Program-made: the position numbers and the translations under genes
Notes under the pieces: model-generated
The model's database searches: none
What the model was told of the DNA's origin: nothing
Seen by the model: only the letters and a program-made list of their open reading frames with translations
Part shown: positions 33,568 to 45,070 of the stretch, piece after piece
Layout of the letters: each line of letters begins with the position of its first letter
How positions within the stretch are numbered: the stretch's first letter is position 1
Assembly: GCA_907165275.2 (NCBI GenBank)
Contig: OU015662.1
Location: 11,002,501 to 11,066,500 of the forward strand
From: Zygaena filipendulae
Lineage: Eukaryota; Arthropoda; Insecta; Lepidoptera; Zygaenidae
Length of the DNA: 64,000 bases
Direction of reading: 5' to 3'

Positions 33568-33862
33568 CCTGCACTACACTATCGCCGATGATCGTTGATC
33601 GTGTGATCGTGTGATCGTGTGATCGTGTGATCGTGTGATCGTGTGATCGTGTGATCGTGTGATCGTGTGATCGGCGATAATGTGGACACCTCAACGCGAT
33701 CACCGGCGATTCACTTCGATGCGTGTCCAAAAACTGACAACTCACGGGTCGCAGGCGATCATGGACGATGATCGGCGAGTACAGCCGAGTATGCCCTCTA
33801 CACTATCGTGCTCGCGTATAATCGTCTATACTCGGCGATAATGTAGTGGAGCCATTAGACTT
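33568..33862. mobile_element. Inverted-repeat element with an internal 8-bp microsatellite
   Basis: CACTACACTATCGCCGA at the left is matched in reverse by TCGGCGATAATGTAGTG at the right. Between them the 8-mer GATCGTGT repeats about nine times at 33597-33673, and several further GATCG/CGATC words fill the rest. There is no coding capacity; a 60-codon frame on the minus strand is the microsatellite itself. Confidence 0.65.
33597..33673 (+). repeat. (GATCGTGT)n microsatellite
   Basis: About nine tandem copies of an 8-bp unit, nearly perfect. The unit is built from the GATCG word that recurs elsewhere in the same element, so the array probably grew by slippage from it. Confidence 0.9.
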
Positions 33863-34306
33863 CTTTTTTTGTTAAATGGCCCTCTTAAATGGAATTACAT
33901 CAAATGCTTGATTTGAACTCACTGGTTTGTTATAAATCGATGCCAATAATTTATAGTGGTAAAATTTGTAACATTGAATATAAGGTGTAGGTAGGTAATC
34001 TCTGAAACAACTGAACCGATTGTAAAATTCTTTCTTTGATGGGATGCAGATTAGGTAATACAGCTTTCCCTGTGTTTTGACCGGCGAAATTTGAGTTTCC
34101 GTGATAATTCCGTGATAAAAGTATGTCTACTCTATACTATGTCCTTTTTTGTACTAAAGCAAAATTGCATGTTATAATTATATGCTCTGACAAAATTTCA
34201 TGTAATATGAAAAATTATATGATGATTGGTTGAGTAGTTAAGATTTGAAAGCGTAAGTAACAAACTAACTTAGACCAGCATTAATTATATAATATTACTA
34301 GCTGTC

Positions 34307-34485
34307 CCCCGCGATTTCATCCGCGGTAATTTCGGAGTTCCCGCGGGAATTCCGGGATAAAAACTATCCTATCTTTTAAGTTGGACCATATTATAAATGG
34401 TTACAAAATTTTATCAAAATCCGTTCAGTAGTTTCGGAGTCCTTCGCGGACAAACAACGTGACACGTGATTTATTAAGATTATAG
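34307..34485 (-). mobile_element. Helitron-like (Lep1-type) repeat
   Basis: In reverse it ends in CTAG (34308-34311) after the hairpin block CCGCGATTTCATCCGCGG. It is nearly the same as the pair at 295-595. Confidence 0.65.
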
Positions 34486-34873
34486 TTTGGACGAGGAATT
34501 AAGGGCTCATTATATTGTCTCGCTGACTGTACACGTCAACTTAAGGTCGGACGCGTAGTGAATATTTAAGTCGCTGTAGTTGGAAATCGCTAATTACATT
34601 CTAAGTGAGCAAAGGTTCTATTACAATCCGCTGGTGAGCTATTAAAATGCATTTATGATGACAATTCGAGATTAGCTGGAATCTTCACCAGGTTTCATGT
34701 TAATTTATGTACTTTTAGAGTCGATTAAAAAGTTAATAGGAATGAGGATGTTTTTTATATTAATTACCTACTTGTTTTGTCAGGGCCGCATAACCCCCTC
34801 CCCCTCGGGAACGCTCTTTGTATCGGAATAATGCCGCATATACAGTTGTAACTTGTACCTATGTCACTCAGGG

Positions 34874-34883
34874 CTTATGCAAC
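34874..34883 (+). repeat. Left 10-bp target duplication of the foldback element
   Basis: CTTATGCAAC lies directly left of the element and is repeated in the same direction at 41036-41045. Joining the outside flanks restores a plausible empty site (…CACTCAGGG, one CTTATGCAAC, CCTCACTAC…). Confidence 0.75.
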
Positions 34884-36920
34884 ATGTTGGTGAACTTGGC
34901 ATATCATTTGCCAGCAGATCAATTTTTTTTTAGAGTTCTGTTCGCATGCAGCTGAGTTCTAGAGTTCCTGATACTTTTTAGAAATAGTTCCGGCGTTTAA
35001 ACCTGAAAAAAACGCTGTTGAAAAAATGATCTGCTAACTTCCCGTAGCAGATCATTTTCCGGAAAATCAAAAATAAAAGCGATTTTCTTTTGCGTTAAGG
35101 TTAGTTGTGGAGTTCCTGATACTTTTCAGAAATAGTTCTGGCGGTCTTACCCTAAAAAAATCAATCCGTAAATATGGGTCTAGAAGTAAAAATAATTAGG
35201 TTTTAATCGTAATAAAAGGGTTTTAAAGCTGTTTTGAGGCAAGAAACCTTTTGTTCCTTAATGTTCAATATCAGCACTCTAGAATAGAACTAGAATTAGG
35301 TGCAGAACTCCCGTTAAAGAGCCAGCCGATCATAGGGCAAAGTAAAAAAGGATAAAGATAAATTTTAAGTGCTTTCACCAATGCGTGGACTAGCATGTGG
35401 AGGCCGGAACTACCTCGTTTCTCACAGATAAGTATCAGAACTTCGATACAGAAGTGGATCGCAAACCAGAACTCCCGTTTAAAATCCAGCAGATCATGGT
35501 AGAGTAGTAAAAAAATTAAAAAATATATTATTTTAACAGTTCCAATAGTACGTGGAGGCCGGAACTCCTTTGTTTCTCACAGATCAGCATCAGAACTCCG
35601 ATACAGAAGTGGATCCGAGACCAGGATTCCCGTTTAAAGTCCAGCAGATCATGGTAGAGTAGTTAAAAAGTTAAAGAATATTTATTTAACAGTTCCACTA
35701 GCACGTGGAGGCCGGAACTCCTTTGTTCCTCACAGATCAGTATCAGAACTTCGATACAGAAGTGGATCGTGAACCAGAACTCCCGTTTAAAATTCAGCAG
35801 ATCATGGTAGAGCAGGTAAAAAGTTAAAGAATTTTAATTTAACAGTTGCACTACCATGTGGAGGTCGGAACTCTTTTGTTTCTTACAGATCAGCATCAGC
35901 ACTCCGATACGGAAGTGGATCCGAGACCAGAACTCCCGTTTAAAATCCAGCAGATCATAGTAGAGTAGTAAAAAAAATTAAAAAAAAATATTTGAACAGT
36001 TCCACTAGCACGTGGAAGCCGGAACTCCTTTGTTTCTCACATATCAGTATCAGAACTTCGATACAGAAGTAGATCTAAAACCAGAACTCCCGTTTAAAAT
36101 CCAGCAGATCATAGTAGAGTAGTAAAAAAAATAAAAATAAAAATTTTAACAGTTCCACTAGCACGTGGAAGCCGGAACTCCTTTGTTTCTCACATATCAG
36201 TATCAGAACTTCGATACAGAAGTAGATCCAAAACCAGAACTCCTGTTTAAAATCCAGCAGATCATAGTAGAGTAGTAAAAAAAATAAAAAAATTAAATTT
36301 TAACAGTTCCACTAGGACGTGGAGGTCGGAACTCCATTGTTTCTCACAGATCAGTATAAGAACTTCGATACAGAAGTGGATCGCAAACCAGAACTCCTGT
36401 TTAAAATCCAGCAGATCATGGTAGAGTAGTTAAAAAATTAAAAAAATATTATTTTAACAGTTCCAATAGCAAGTGGAGGCCGGAACTCCTTTGTTTCTCA
36501 AATATCAGTAACAGAACTTTGATACAGAAGTGGATCCAAAACCAGAACTCCCGTTTAAAATCCAGCAGATCATGGTAGAGTAGTTAAAAAATTAAAAAAA
36601 TATTATTTTAACAGTTCCAATAGCACGTGAAGGCCGGAACTCCTTTGTTTCTCACATATTAGTACCAGAACTTTGATACAAAAGTGGATCCAAAACCAGA
36701 ACTCCCGTTTAAAATCCAGCAGATCATAGTAGAGTTTAAATAAGGTAAAGAATATTAATTTAACAGTTCCACTAGCACGTGAAGGCCGAAACTCCTTTGT
36801 TTCTCACATATCAGTACCAGAACTTTGATACAAAAGTGGATCCAAAACCAGAACTCCAGTTTAAAATCCAGCAGATCATGGTTTCCAAAATGTTAAAAGT
36901 TAAAAATATTATTTTGATAG
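34884..36920 (+). repeat. Left inverted arm with eleven ~154-bp subrepeats
   Basis: After a single-copy outer part, units recur with their CAGCAGATCAT landmark at 35487, 35642, 35795, 35948, 36102, 36255, 36409, 36563, 36717 and 36869, spaced 152-155 bp, plus one diverged unit near 35322. Each unit contains GGAACTCC, AGAACTTC and AGAACTCC spaced exactly 31 bp apart, so a unit is close to five 31-bp modules. The arm is about 0.9 kb longer than the right one. Confidence 0.85.
35023..35058 (+). repeat. Perfect 14-bp hairpin in the left arm
   Basis: AAAATGATCTGCTA and TAGCAGATCATTTT are perfect inverted repeats with an 8-nt spacer. The mirrored hairpin lies in the right arm at about 40862-40897. 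The AGCAGATCAT word is also the landmark of every 154-bp unit. Confidence 0.8.
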
Positions 36921-39919
36921 TTTGACGTATCACACTTATATGTTTGAGATTAAAAAAATCATATTTAATTATAGGATACAGCCAGAGATGGAAACTCTTT
37001 TCTATAGAGTGCAGGACCACTAATTCTCTCGATTACACCTCCCAATGAGACCAGAACTCACATAAAAATATCAGCATATAACACTTATATGTTTGAGATT
37101 TAAAAAAATCATATTTCATTATAGGATACAGCCAGAGATGGAAACTCTTTTCAATAGGGTGTGAGACCACTAATTCTCTCGACTACACCTCCCAATGAGA
37201 CCGGAACTCACATAAAAATATCAGCATATCACACTTTTATGTTTGAGATTAAAAAAAACATATTTAATTATAGGATACAGCCAAAGATGGGAACTCTTTT
37301 CTATAGAGTGCAAGGCCACTAATTCTCTCGATCGAACCTTCTGCTGTGACCGGAACTCACATAAAAATATCAGCATATCACACTTTTATGTTTGGGATTT
37401 GAAAAATTAATATTTAATTATAGGATACAGCCAGAGATGGGAACTCTTTTCGATAGGGTGTAAGACCACTAATTCTCTCGACTACACTTCCCAATGAGAC
37501 CGGAACTCACATAAAAATATCAGCATATCACACTTATATGTTTGGGATTTGAAAAATTCATATTTAATTATAGGATACAGCCAGAGATGGGAACTCTTTT
37601 CGATAGGGTGTAAGAACACTAATTCTCTCAACTACACCTCCCACTGAGACCGGAACTCACATAAAAATATCAGCATATCACACTTTTATGTTTGAGATTA
37701 AAAAATTCATATTTAATTATAGGATACAGCCAGAGATGGGAACTCTTTTCGATAGGGTGTAAGACCACTAATTCTCTCGACTACACCTCCCAATGAGACC
37801 GGAACTCACATGAAAATATCAGCATATCACACTTATATGTTTGAGATTTAAAAAAATCATATTTAATTTTAGGATACAGCCAGAGATGGGAACTCTTTTC
37901 GATAGAGTGTGAGACCACTGATTTTCTCGACTTCACCTCCCAATGAGACCGGAACTCACATAAAAATATCAGCATATCACACTTTTATGTTTGGGATTTG
38001 AAAATTCATATTTAATTATAGGATACAGCCAGAGATGAGAACTCTTTTCGATAGGGTGTAAGACCACTAATTCTCTCGACTACACCTCCCAATGAGACCG
38101 GAACTTACATGAAAATATCAGCATATCACACTTATATGTTTGAGATTTAAAAAAATCATATTTAATTTTAGGATACAGCCAGAGATGGGAACTCTTTTCG
38201 ATAGAGTGTGAGACCACTAATTCTCTCGACTACACCTCCCAATGAGACCGGAACTCACATAAAAATATCAGCATATCACACTTTTATGTTTGGGATTTGA
38301 AAAATTCATATTAAATTATAGGATACAGCCAGAGATGGGAACTCTTTTCGATAGGGTGTGAGACCACTAATTCTCTCGACTACATCTCCCAATGAGACCG
38401 GAACTCACATAAAAATATCAGCATATCACACTTTTATGTTAAGGATTTGAAAATTCATATTTAATTATAGGATACAGCCAGAGATGGGAACTCTTTTCGA
38501 TAGGGTGTAAGACCACTAATTCTCTCGACTACACCTCCCAATGAGACCGGAACTTACATGAAAATATCAGCATATCACACTTATATGTTTGAGATTTAAA
38601 AAAATCATATTTAATTTTAGGATACAGCCAGAGATGGGAACTCTTTTCGATAGAGTGTGAGACCACTAATTCTCTCGACTACACCTCCCAATGAGACCGG
38701 AACTCACATAAAAATATCAGCATATCACACTTTTATGTTTGGGATTTGAGAATTCATATTTAATTATAGGATACAGCCAGAGATGGGAACTCTTTTCGAT
38801 AGGGTGTAAGACCACTAATTCTCTCGACTACACCTCCCAATGAGACCGAAACTCACATAAAAATATCAGCATATCACACTTTTATGTTTGAGATTAAAAA
38901 AATCATATTTAATTATAGGATACAGCCAGAGATGGGAACTCTTTTTGATAGGGTGTAAGACCACTAATTCTCTCAACTACACCTCCCACTGAGACCGGAA
39001 CTCACATAAAAATATCAGCATATCACACTTATATGTTTGGGATTTGAAAAATTCATATTAAATTATAGGATACAGCCAGAGATGGGAACTCTTTTCGGTA
39101 GGGTGTGAGACGACTAATTCTCTCGACTACATCTCCCAATGAGACCGGAACTCACATGAAAATATCAGCATATCACACTTATATGTTTGAGATTTAAAAA
39201 AAATCATATTTAATTTTAGGATACAGCCAGAGATGGGAACTCTTTTCGATAGGGTGTGAGACCACTAATTCTCTCGACTACATCTCCCAATGAGACCGGA
39301 ACTCACATAAAAATATCAGCATATCACACTTATATGTTTGGGATTTGAAAAATTCATATTTAATTATAGGATACAGCCAGAGATGGGAACTCTTTTCGAT
39401 AGGGTGTAAGACCACTAGTTCTCTCGACTACACCTCCCAATGAGACCGGAACTCACATAAAAATATCAGCATATCACACTTTTATGTTTGAGATTAAAAA
39501 AATCATATTTAATTATAGGATACAGCCAGAGATGGGAACTCTTTTCGATAGGGTGTAAGACCACTAATTCTCTCGACTACACCTCCCAATGAGACCGGAA
39601 CTCACATAAAAATATCAGCATATCACACTTTTATGTTCGAGATTAAAAAATTCATATTTAATTATAGGATACAGCCAGAGATGGGAACTCTTTTCGATAG
39701 GGTGTAAGATCACTAATTCTCTCGACTACACCTCCCAATGAGACCGGAACTCACATGAAAATATCAGCATATCACACTTATATGTTTGAGATTTAAAAAA
39801 ATCATATTTAATTTTAGGATACAGCCAGAGATGGGAACTCTTTTCGATAGAGTGTGAGACCACTGATTTTCTCGACTACACCTCCCAATGAGACCGGAAC
39901 TCACATAAAAACTCCAAAT
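36921..39919 (+). repeat. 150-bp satellite array, about 20 head-to-tail units
   Basis: The word CAGCATAT recurs at 37072, 37222, 37371, 37521, 37671, 37820, 37970, 38119, 38269, 38419, 38568, 38718, 38867, 39016, 39166, 39317, 39467, 39616 and 39765, spaced 149-151 bp, after one truncated first unit. All units share one orientation. They differ by a few bases and fall into subtypes: units from 37820, 38119, 38568, 39166 and 39765 share TTTAATTTTAGG. Each unit has GGAACTC twice. Open frames over the array are repeat artefacts. Confidence 0.92.
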
Positions 39920-41035
39920 ATACGTCAAAATAATATTTTTACATTTAAAATGCTGGAAACCATGATCTGCTAGATTTTAAACAGGAGTTCTGGTCTCGGA
40001 TCCACTTCCGTATAGGAGTTTTGATGCTGATCTGTAAGAAACAAAGGAGTTCCGGCCTCCACATGGTAGTGCAACTGTTAAATTAAAATTCTTTAACTTT
40101 TTACCTGCTCTACCATGATCTGCTGGATTTTAAACGGGAGTTCTGGTTCACGATCCACTTCTGTATCGAAGTTCTGATACTGATCTGTGAGGAACAAAGG
40201 AGTTCCGGCCTCCACGTGCTAGTGGAACTGTTAAATAAATATTCTTTAACTTTTAAACTACTCTACCATGATCTGCTGGCCATTAAACGGGAATCCTGGT
40301 CTTGGATCCACTTCTGTATCGGAGTTCTGATGCTGATCTGTGAGAAACAAAGGAGTTCCGGCCTCCACGTACTATTGGAACTGTTAAAATAATATATTTT
40401 TTAATTTTTTTACTATTCTACCATGATCTGCTGGATTTTAAACGGGAGTTCTGGTTTGCGATCCACTTCTGTATCGAAGTTCTGATACTTATCTGTGAGA
40501 AACGAGGTAGTTCCGGCCTCCACGTCCAGTCCACGCATTGGTGAAAGCACTTAAAATTTATCTTTATACTTTTTTACTTTTGTACTATGATCTGCTGGCT
40601 CTTTAACGGGAGTTCTGCACCTAATTCTAGTTTTATTCTAGAGTGCTGATATCGAACATTAAGAAACAAAAGGTTTCTTGCCTCAAAACAGCTTTAAAAC
40701 CCTTTTATTACGATTAAAATCTAATTATTTTTACTTCTAGACCCATATTTACGGATTGATTTTTTTAGGGTAAGACCGCCAGAACTATTTCTGAAAAGTA
40801 TCAGGAACTCCACAACTAACCTTAATGCAAAAGAAAATCGCTTTTATCTTTGATTTTCCGGAAAATGATCTGCTACGGGAAGTTAGCAGATCATTTTTTC
40901 AACAGCGTTTTTTTCAGGTTTAAACGCCGGAACTATTTCTAAAAAGTATCAGGAACTCTAGAACTCAGCTGCATGCGAACAGAACTCTAAAAAAAAATTG
41001 ATCTGCTGGCAAATGATATGCCAAGTTCACGCAGA
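39920..41035 (-). repeat. Right inverted arm with five ~154-bp subrepeats
   Basis: Read in reverse, it matches the left arm unit by unit. GATCTGCT landmarks lie at about 39963, 40117, 40269, 40424 and 40589, pairing with left units 35948 to 35322. The innermost unit starts like left unit 35948 (shared GATACGGAAGTGGATCCGAG) but ends like left unit 36869 (GATCATGGTTTCCA). The six intermediate units present on the left are absent. Confidence 0.85.
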
Positions 41036-41045
41036 CTTATGCAAC
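41036..41045 (+). repeat. Right 10-bp target duplication of the foldback element
   Basis: CTTATGCAAC, identical to 34874-34883 and in the same direction. Confidence 0.75.
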
Positions 41046-41047
41046 CC

Positions 41048-41218
41048 TCACTACTACATATTATAAAAGTGAATGTTAGTTTAATTGATTGTTTATTTTT
41101 GTTACGCTTTCACGCCTCAACTACTCAAACGATCATCGTGAAGTTTTCTTTCTTTTTATTCTGGAATTCTCGTGTAAATTCCAGAATTGAGGCGGGTGAA
41201 CCCGCGAGGAACAGCTAG
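41048..41218 (+). mobile_element. Helitron-like (Lep1-type) repeat, complete
   Basis: It starts TCACTACTACATATTATAAA, similar to the TCTATACTAATATTATAAA start of the copy at 56948, and ends with the hairpin GCGGGTGAACCCGC then CTAG|T (41215-41219). It begins three bases beyond the foldback element's right duplication. Confidence 0.65.
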
Positions 41219-41228
41219 TAAATGAGTG

Positions 41229-41465
41229 TTAATTAAGATAAGATAAGATAAACTTTATTCAGCAAGAACAAACACATACACCACGCAACAAAAACTTTAC
41301 AATATATAGGTAAATAAAAGTATGTAGTGCAGTGCCTTGCTAAAAATTACTAGCTGTTCCACGCGGTTTCACCCACGTAGGCACGTATCCATGAAAAAAC
41401 TTCAGGTTGATCGATTGAGTGGTCAAAGCGTGAAAACATTTATATTATTAAGTCAGGAATTAGGA
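41229..41465 (-). mobile_element. LINE tail fragment and Helitron-like fragment, both reverse
   Basis: AAGATAAGATAAGATAAACT at about 41236 looks like a LINE tail in reverse. From 41349 a reversed Helitron-like copy starts with CTAG then CCACGCGGTTTCACCCACG. Confidence 0.45.
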
Positions 41466-43191
41466 TGTCAATTGCATTATCTCTTCTGTCTACAGGTCTT
41501 GGGATCCACATATCCATACCTCTACAGTATAGATTAAAGATACTTAGTCAACTAAACAAAGCGCATGGCTTCAAATAAACAAAAGTGTGCAGAGACAAGA
41601 ATAAAATGTCAACAGGGGGGCGTTTAAATATTGTGCATTTAGGCCGCGTACACACTCCACTCGCAATACGCTGGGGTGAGAACACTCGTGCGCTATTGTC
41701 TTAGCGGCCCGGCCTCTCAGCCGTAATGGAGCGATGTGCTTTCGATGCGATATACGCTCTATATACGCTGTTGCGCTTTTGCGGCCTCCCGGGACAGCGT
41801 TGTGTTTACGCGCGTTTAATGCTAAGTGTGAAGGGGTCTTAAGTGTTTTATGTTGTTATTCGACAAAATGATCTTCGGGTTCTCTCTTGGTGTCAATTGT
41901 TTTGGGCTTGGAAGTTGGACGTCTTTACGACGATGGATGAGTGGCAGTAGTTTGATCCGTAGCAATTCAGCCGTTGACGCATCATGCATGGTTGAATAGG
42001 TAGCAGACTTCCGTAGTTTTTTTTAGTCTTAAAGCGATCAGGTATGCCACTCAGTTGTATCAACAAAAACACATTACAAAGTGATTGAATAGCGTTATTC
42101 AATTTTGCACTCAACAACTTCAATGTTAAAGTCATAGGTAGTTGAATATTAACTTAGTACGTACAGTTATCTAAGCTTCTAATACAACTCAACTAAACAT
42201 ATTGAATATTCATCTACAAACGGCCATGGAGTATTTCATATAATACGGAGAAAAGAACATGTGTTTTTTGAGTGCTCGCGCATTAGAAATTAGCAATCGT
42301 GTGGCATTTCAATTGAAATATTCAAACTTTTGATCTCATTTGACATTTCAAGATTTTGGACATAGAAAAAAATCGCTTTCAAGATTTCATGTATCTATAG
42401 TTATTTGCCCGTTTTGCTACGAAGTACTTATGTGCCTTAGTTAGTGAGATAAAATAAAAAAATAGAAACAATAGTACGTACAAGTCACAGTAACTCCGTA
42501 AGTCAGGTCAATTGTCTACCTATAACCCTACTTATTATAAATCGATAAAAATATACATACATAAATATATAAAAATCCAATCACTGCACGTGCTCCACTT
42601 CCGCTGGTAAACACAAATACGGTTGGCAATCCTGGTCCGGCTTCAAGTCCGGAAGGGATTTGCTCGTTCTACATCAAATAGAGGGTACAGATGCCTTCTA
42701 CTAACGTATATCACTGTTCTATCCCCGGACGTTCCGTCTCTATCAATTGATTATAATTAGACAAGGATATCTACAGGCTGGGAAGGATGACGGGTTCTCG
42801 TTGGAGTTTCGTGGTACGGTAATAGACGAGGGTGTTAGCGATTAACGCGGAATATATCCGATTGATGGACTCTTCTATATTTATTTGACACTCGCGTTGA
42901 TTGTAAATGATTTTTCTTGTTGCGGTCGAGTCGAGGGGATGAAAGTCTGCATTCAGAGGTATTTTTCTACGCCTTTCTTATTTAAAGCGGAAGTTCGGCA
43001 GTCCGTTTTACGGTCACCTAAGTATTAATCGTTACCATTTCGATTCTATATGTTTCAGTTAAACAATGAATATAACCTGCAACAAGAAGGTTCACAATCC
43101 TTTGTGGGTATTTCAGACACTAGCTGTTCTAACCGGTTTCCTCAGCATTTCGGCACTCCCTCGGTAACTCTAAAACTACCTATCCCTACAT
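41466..43191. other. No recognisable gene
   Basis: Moderately GC-rich around 41640-41830 (AGGCCGCGTACACACTCCAC onward) and AT-rich elsewhere. Open frames up to 80 codons carry no motif. Confidence 0.4.
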
Positions 43192-43325
43192 GTTTATTTA
43201 TTTATTTATTTATTTAAACTTTTTGCACATTATGGTACAAAAGGCGGACTTAATGCCATTGTGGCATTCTCTGCCAGTCAACCTTCAAGATCTGCAGAAA
43301 GTGTGTTTGGTGGTGCTTGTAAGTT
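43192..43325 (-). mobile_element. LINE 3' tail with (TTTA)n, reverse orientation
   Basis: TTTATTTATTTATTTATTTA followed by AACTTTTTGCACATTATGGT and AAGGCGGACTTAATGCC is the reverse complement of the segment at 57603-57745. The (TAAA)n tail indicates a non-LTR element. Confidence 0.6.
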
Positions 43326-44107
43326 CTTGATAATTAGATAATAGATACACAATAAACAAACTAAAACATAAACAAACCATACAAAATACTTACATATAAT
43401 AATACGTAGGTAATTCTAAATATGCTTAATACACAAACTAAAACAAAAAAAAAACAAAAATCAAATTAAGACACATACAGACAGACAGACCAGACTATAG
43501 TATTATATGATCTGTGCCCAGGGTAATGTAGTTTTATAACCGTGGAAAGAATTTTAAAATTAGTGCCATGGGTTTTTACCTACCTTTTAACATTGTAGTG
43601 GGAACGACGTGGTATAAAAGCTCGACCGCTAGCTACCAAAGGAGGAGCGCCATATGCAGCACAGTCGTGTAAACTTCGTTAGCGCGATTCAGGATTTTTG
43701 TTGTTATTTATGGTTCGTGAATTGTAGCGTAGATGTCGCTACAATATTTTTAGTTACTACCTATAGATACGTTAAAAAACATGCAATTTTAATTGTAGCC
43801 TGACCCATAATGATCCCATCTTTGTCAAAGGAATTCCGAAATTAATACGGTCTAGTATCTATATTAAAGTAGGTACATCTGTTAGTTAGTTATTATGTAT
43901 TTTCAAATGTATTAAATGCGATTCACTGTACTTACTCATTGCAGTCTTATCCCATAAAGTTGCAATAACTATCAATAGCTGCCTACAAAAGAATGCATCG
44001 GGCAGAGGTCGAGTTGTTAATGTAGGGTTGCGGCTACCTATCAGGGACAAAAAAAAACTGGCTAAGGTATTTTGTCAAAGTGTATAGGAAAAGACAGAAC
44101 ACCAATT
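43326..44107. other. No recognisable gene
   Basis: AT-rich, no gene or known repeat. Confidence 0.4.
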
Positions 44108-44172
44108 CAGGGGCCGTATTTTTGAATCGCTCGAATTTCGCACACGGAATCGCAAAAAAATACGGTCCCAGT
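44108..44172. mobile_element. Deleted MITE (family of 6184-6347)
   Basis: CAGGGGCCGTATTTTTGAAT and CACACGGAATCGC match the left end of the 6184-6347 element. They are followed directly by AAAAAAATACGGTCCCAG, the other end, so almost the whole interior is gone. Confidence 0.55.
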
Positions 44173-44379
44173 TTTCATCATAGAAATGGCTGACTGATCC
44201 TTGTATATACTATACGTAGATTTCAAAATAGCATATTCATAGATTTTTCATGCAAACATAGGTACTTTCCGCTTTATTTTTTGTTGACTCTAAAATAGAA
44301 AGGCTCTCATTCATCTGAACCGAAAGGGTTTGCCTCAGGACTGGTTCCATGCAAAATAAAAAAAATTAAGTTGTCACTT

Positions 44380-44917
44380 TTAGTTTAAAAAAAAAATTAA
44401 GGCTCTTTGCGCTGGCAACCCTGTCAACAATCCGTTCGCGCGCAAACCCAGCACCTGCGCGCTTGCAATGAGCGACGCGATGTTGCCAGTCCACGGTGAC
44501 TGTTGACTGTTGACTGTTCCATTCATCGGGATCAATACTGAATGGAAAGTGGCGAGCCGCTCGCTGCGACGAGTCTCCGCGTTTGATTGAGGACGTGGCG
44601 CCCGAGACGTGAGCTTATAGCGTTCAAAGAGTTAAAAAAAAAACAAAAAAAAAAGTTCCAGGAGTAAACAAACGAGCCTCAACTCGATGGGGTTGCGTCG
44701 TTTAATTACAGAATTCCCATTCCCATCTTCCGACTCCATCATCAGATCAGCTTCATGTCACATGCAAAGTTACATTTCGATACGATACAGTTAAAAGTAA
44801 GTTAAAATTTATTTCTTCTATTGCATTTTTAATAATATAGCTTGTTAAAATGGTTTGTGACTTGTTTTTTGAAGTGACATGTGGACTCCCTGTCCAATGA
44901 CAACAGACATTTATTTA
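44380..44917. other. GC-richer unique stretch, no gene
   Basis: Around 44400-44600 the sequence is GC-richer and repeat-free, with a thrice-repeated TGACTGT. No gene is evident. Confidence 0.3.
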
Positions 44918-45070
44918 TTTATTTTATTTATTTAAAGATTAATCCCAAACCAACTAAATTCTTAGAAGGTTGAGTCTTTTTAGACGCATCACATCACCCG
45001 ATGTGTCCAGCAGTTGTTGAGCCAGAGCCTGGACACGTTTATTGACTGCCTTGTAAATAAAAAATAGCAT
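44918..45070 (-). mobile_element. Probable LINE 3' tail, reverse orientation
   Basis: TTATTTATTTATTTTATTTA precedes a stretch containing GCATCACATCACCCGATGTG. The terminal A/T short repeats suggest a reversed non-LTR tail, but the body is not recognised. Confidence 0.35.

Larger units (their letters stand above)
34884..41035. mobile_element. 6.15-kb foldback element (FB / MULE-NOF-like) with satellite core
   Basis: Two long inverted arms (34884-36920 and 39920-41035) flank a core of 150-bp tandem units. The outer ~430 bp of each arm is single-copy and nearly perfectly complementary. The inner arm consists of ~154-bp units. The outermost bases (ATGTTGGTGAACTTGGC against TCTGCGTGAACTTGGC) pair from GTGAAC inward; the last 5-6 bases do not match. 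The 10-bp flanking repeat fits the 8-11-bp duplications of Mutator-like elements. Drosophila FB, which is grouped with MULE-NOF, makes 9 bp. No frame above ~70 codons exists inside, so the element is non-autonomous or has lost its transposase gene. The classification is inference from architecture. Confidence 0.75.

Noticed and set aside
36921..39919. Regular ~150-bp repeats suggesting a CRISPR-like array
   Set aside because: The whole unit is repeated without unique spacers, the period is far too long, and the surroundings are animal nuclear DNA. It is a satellite array.
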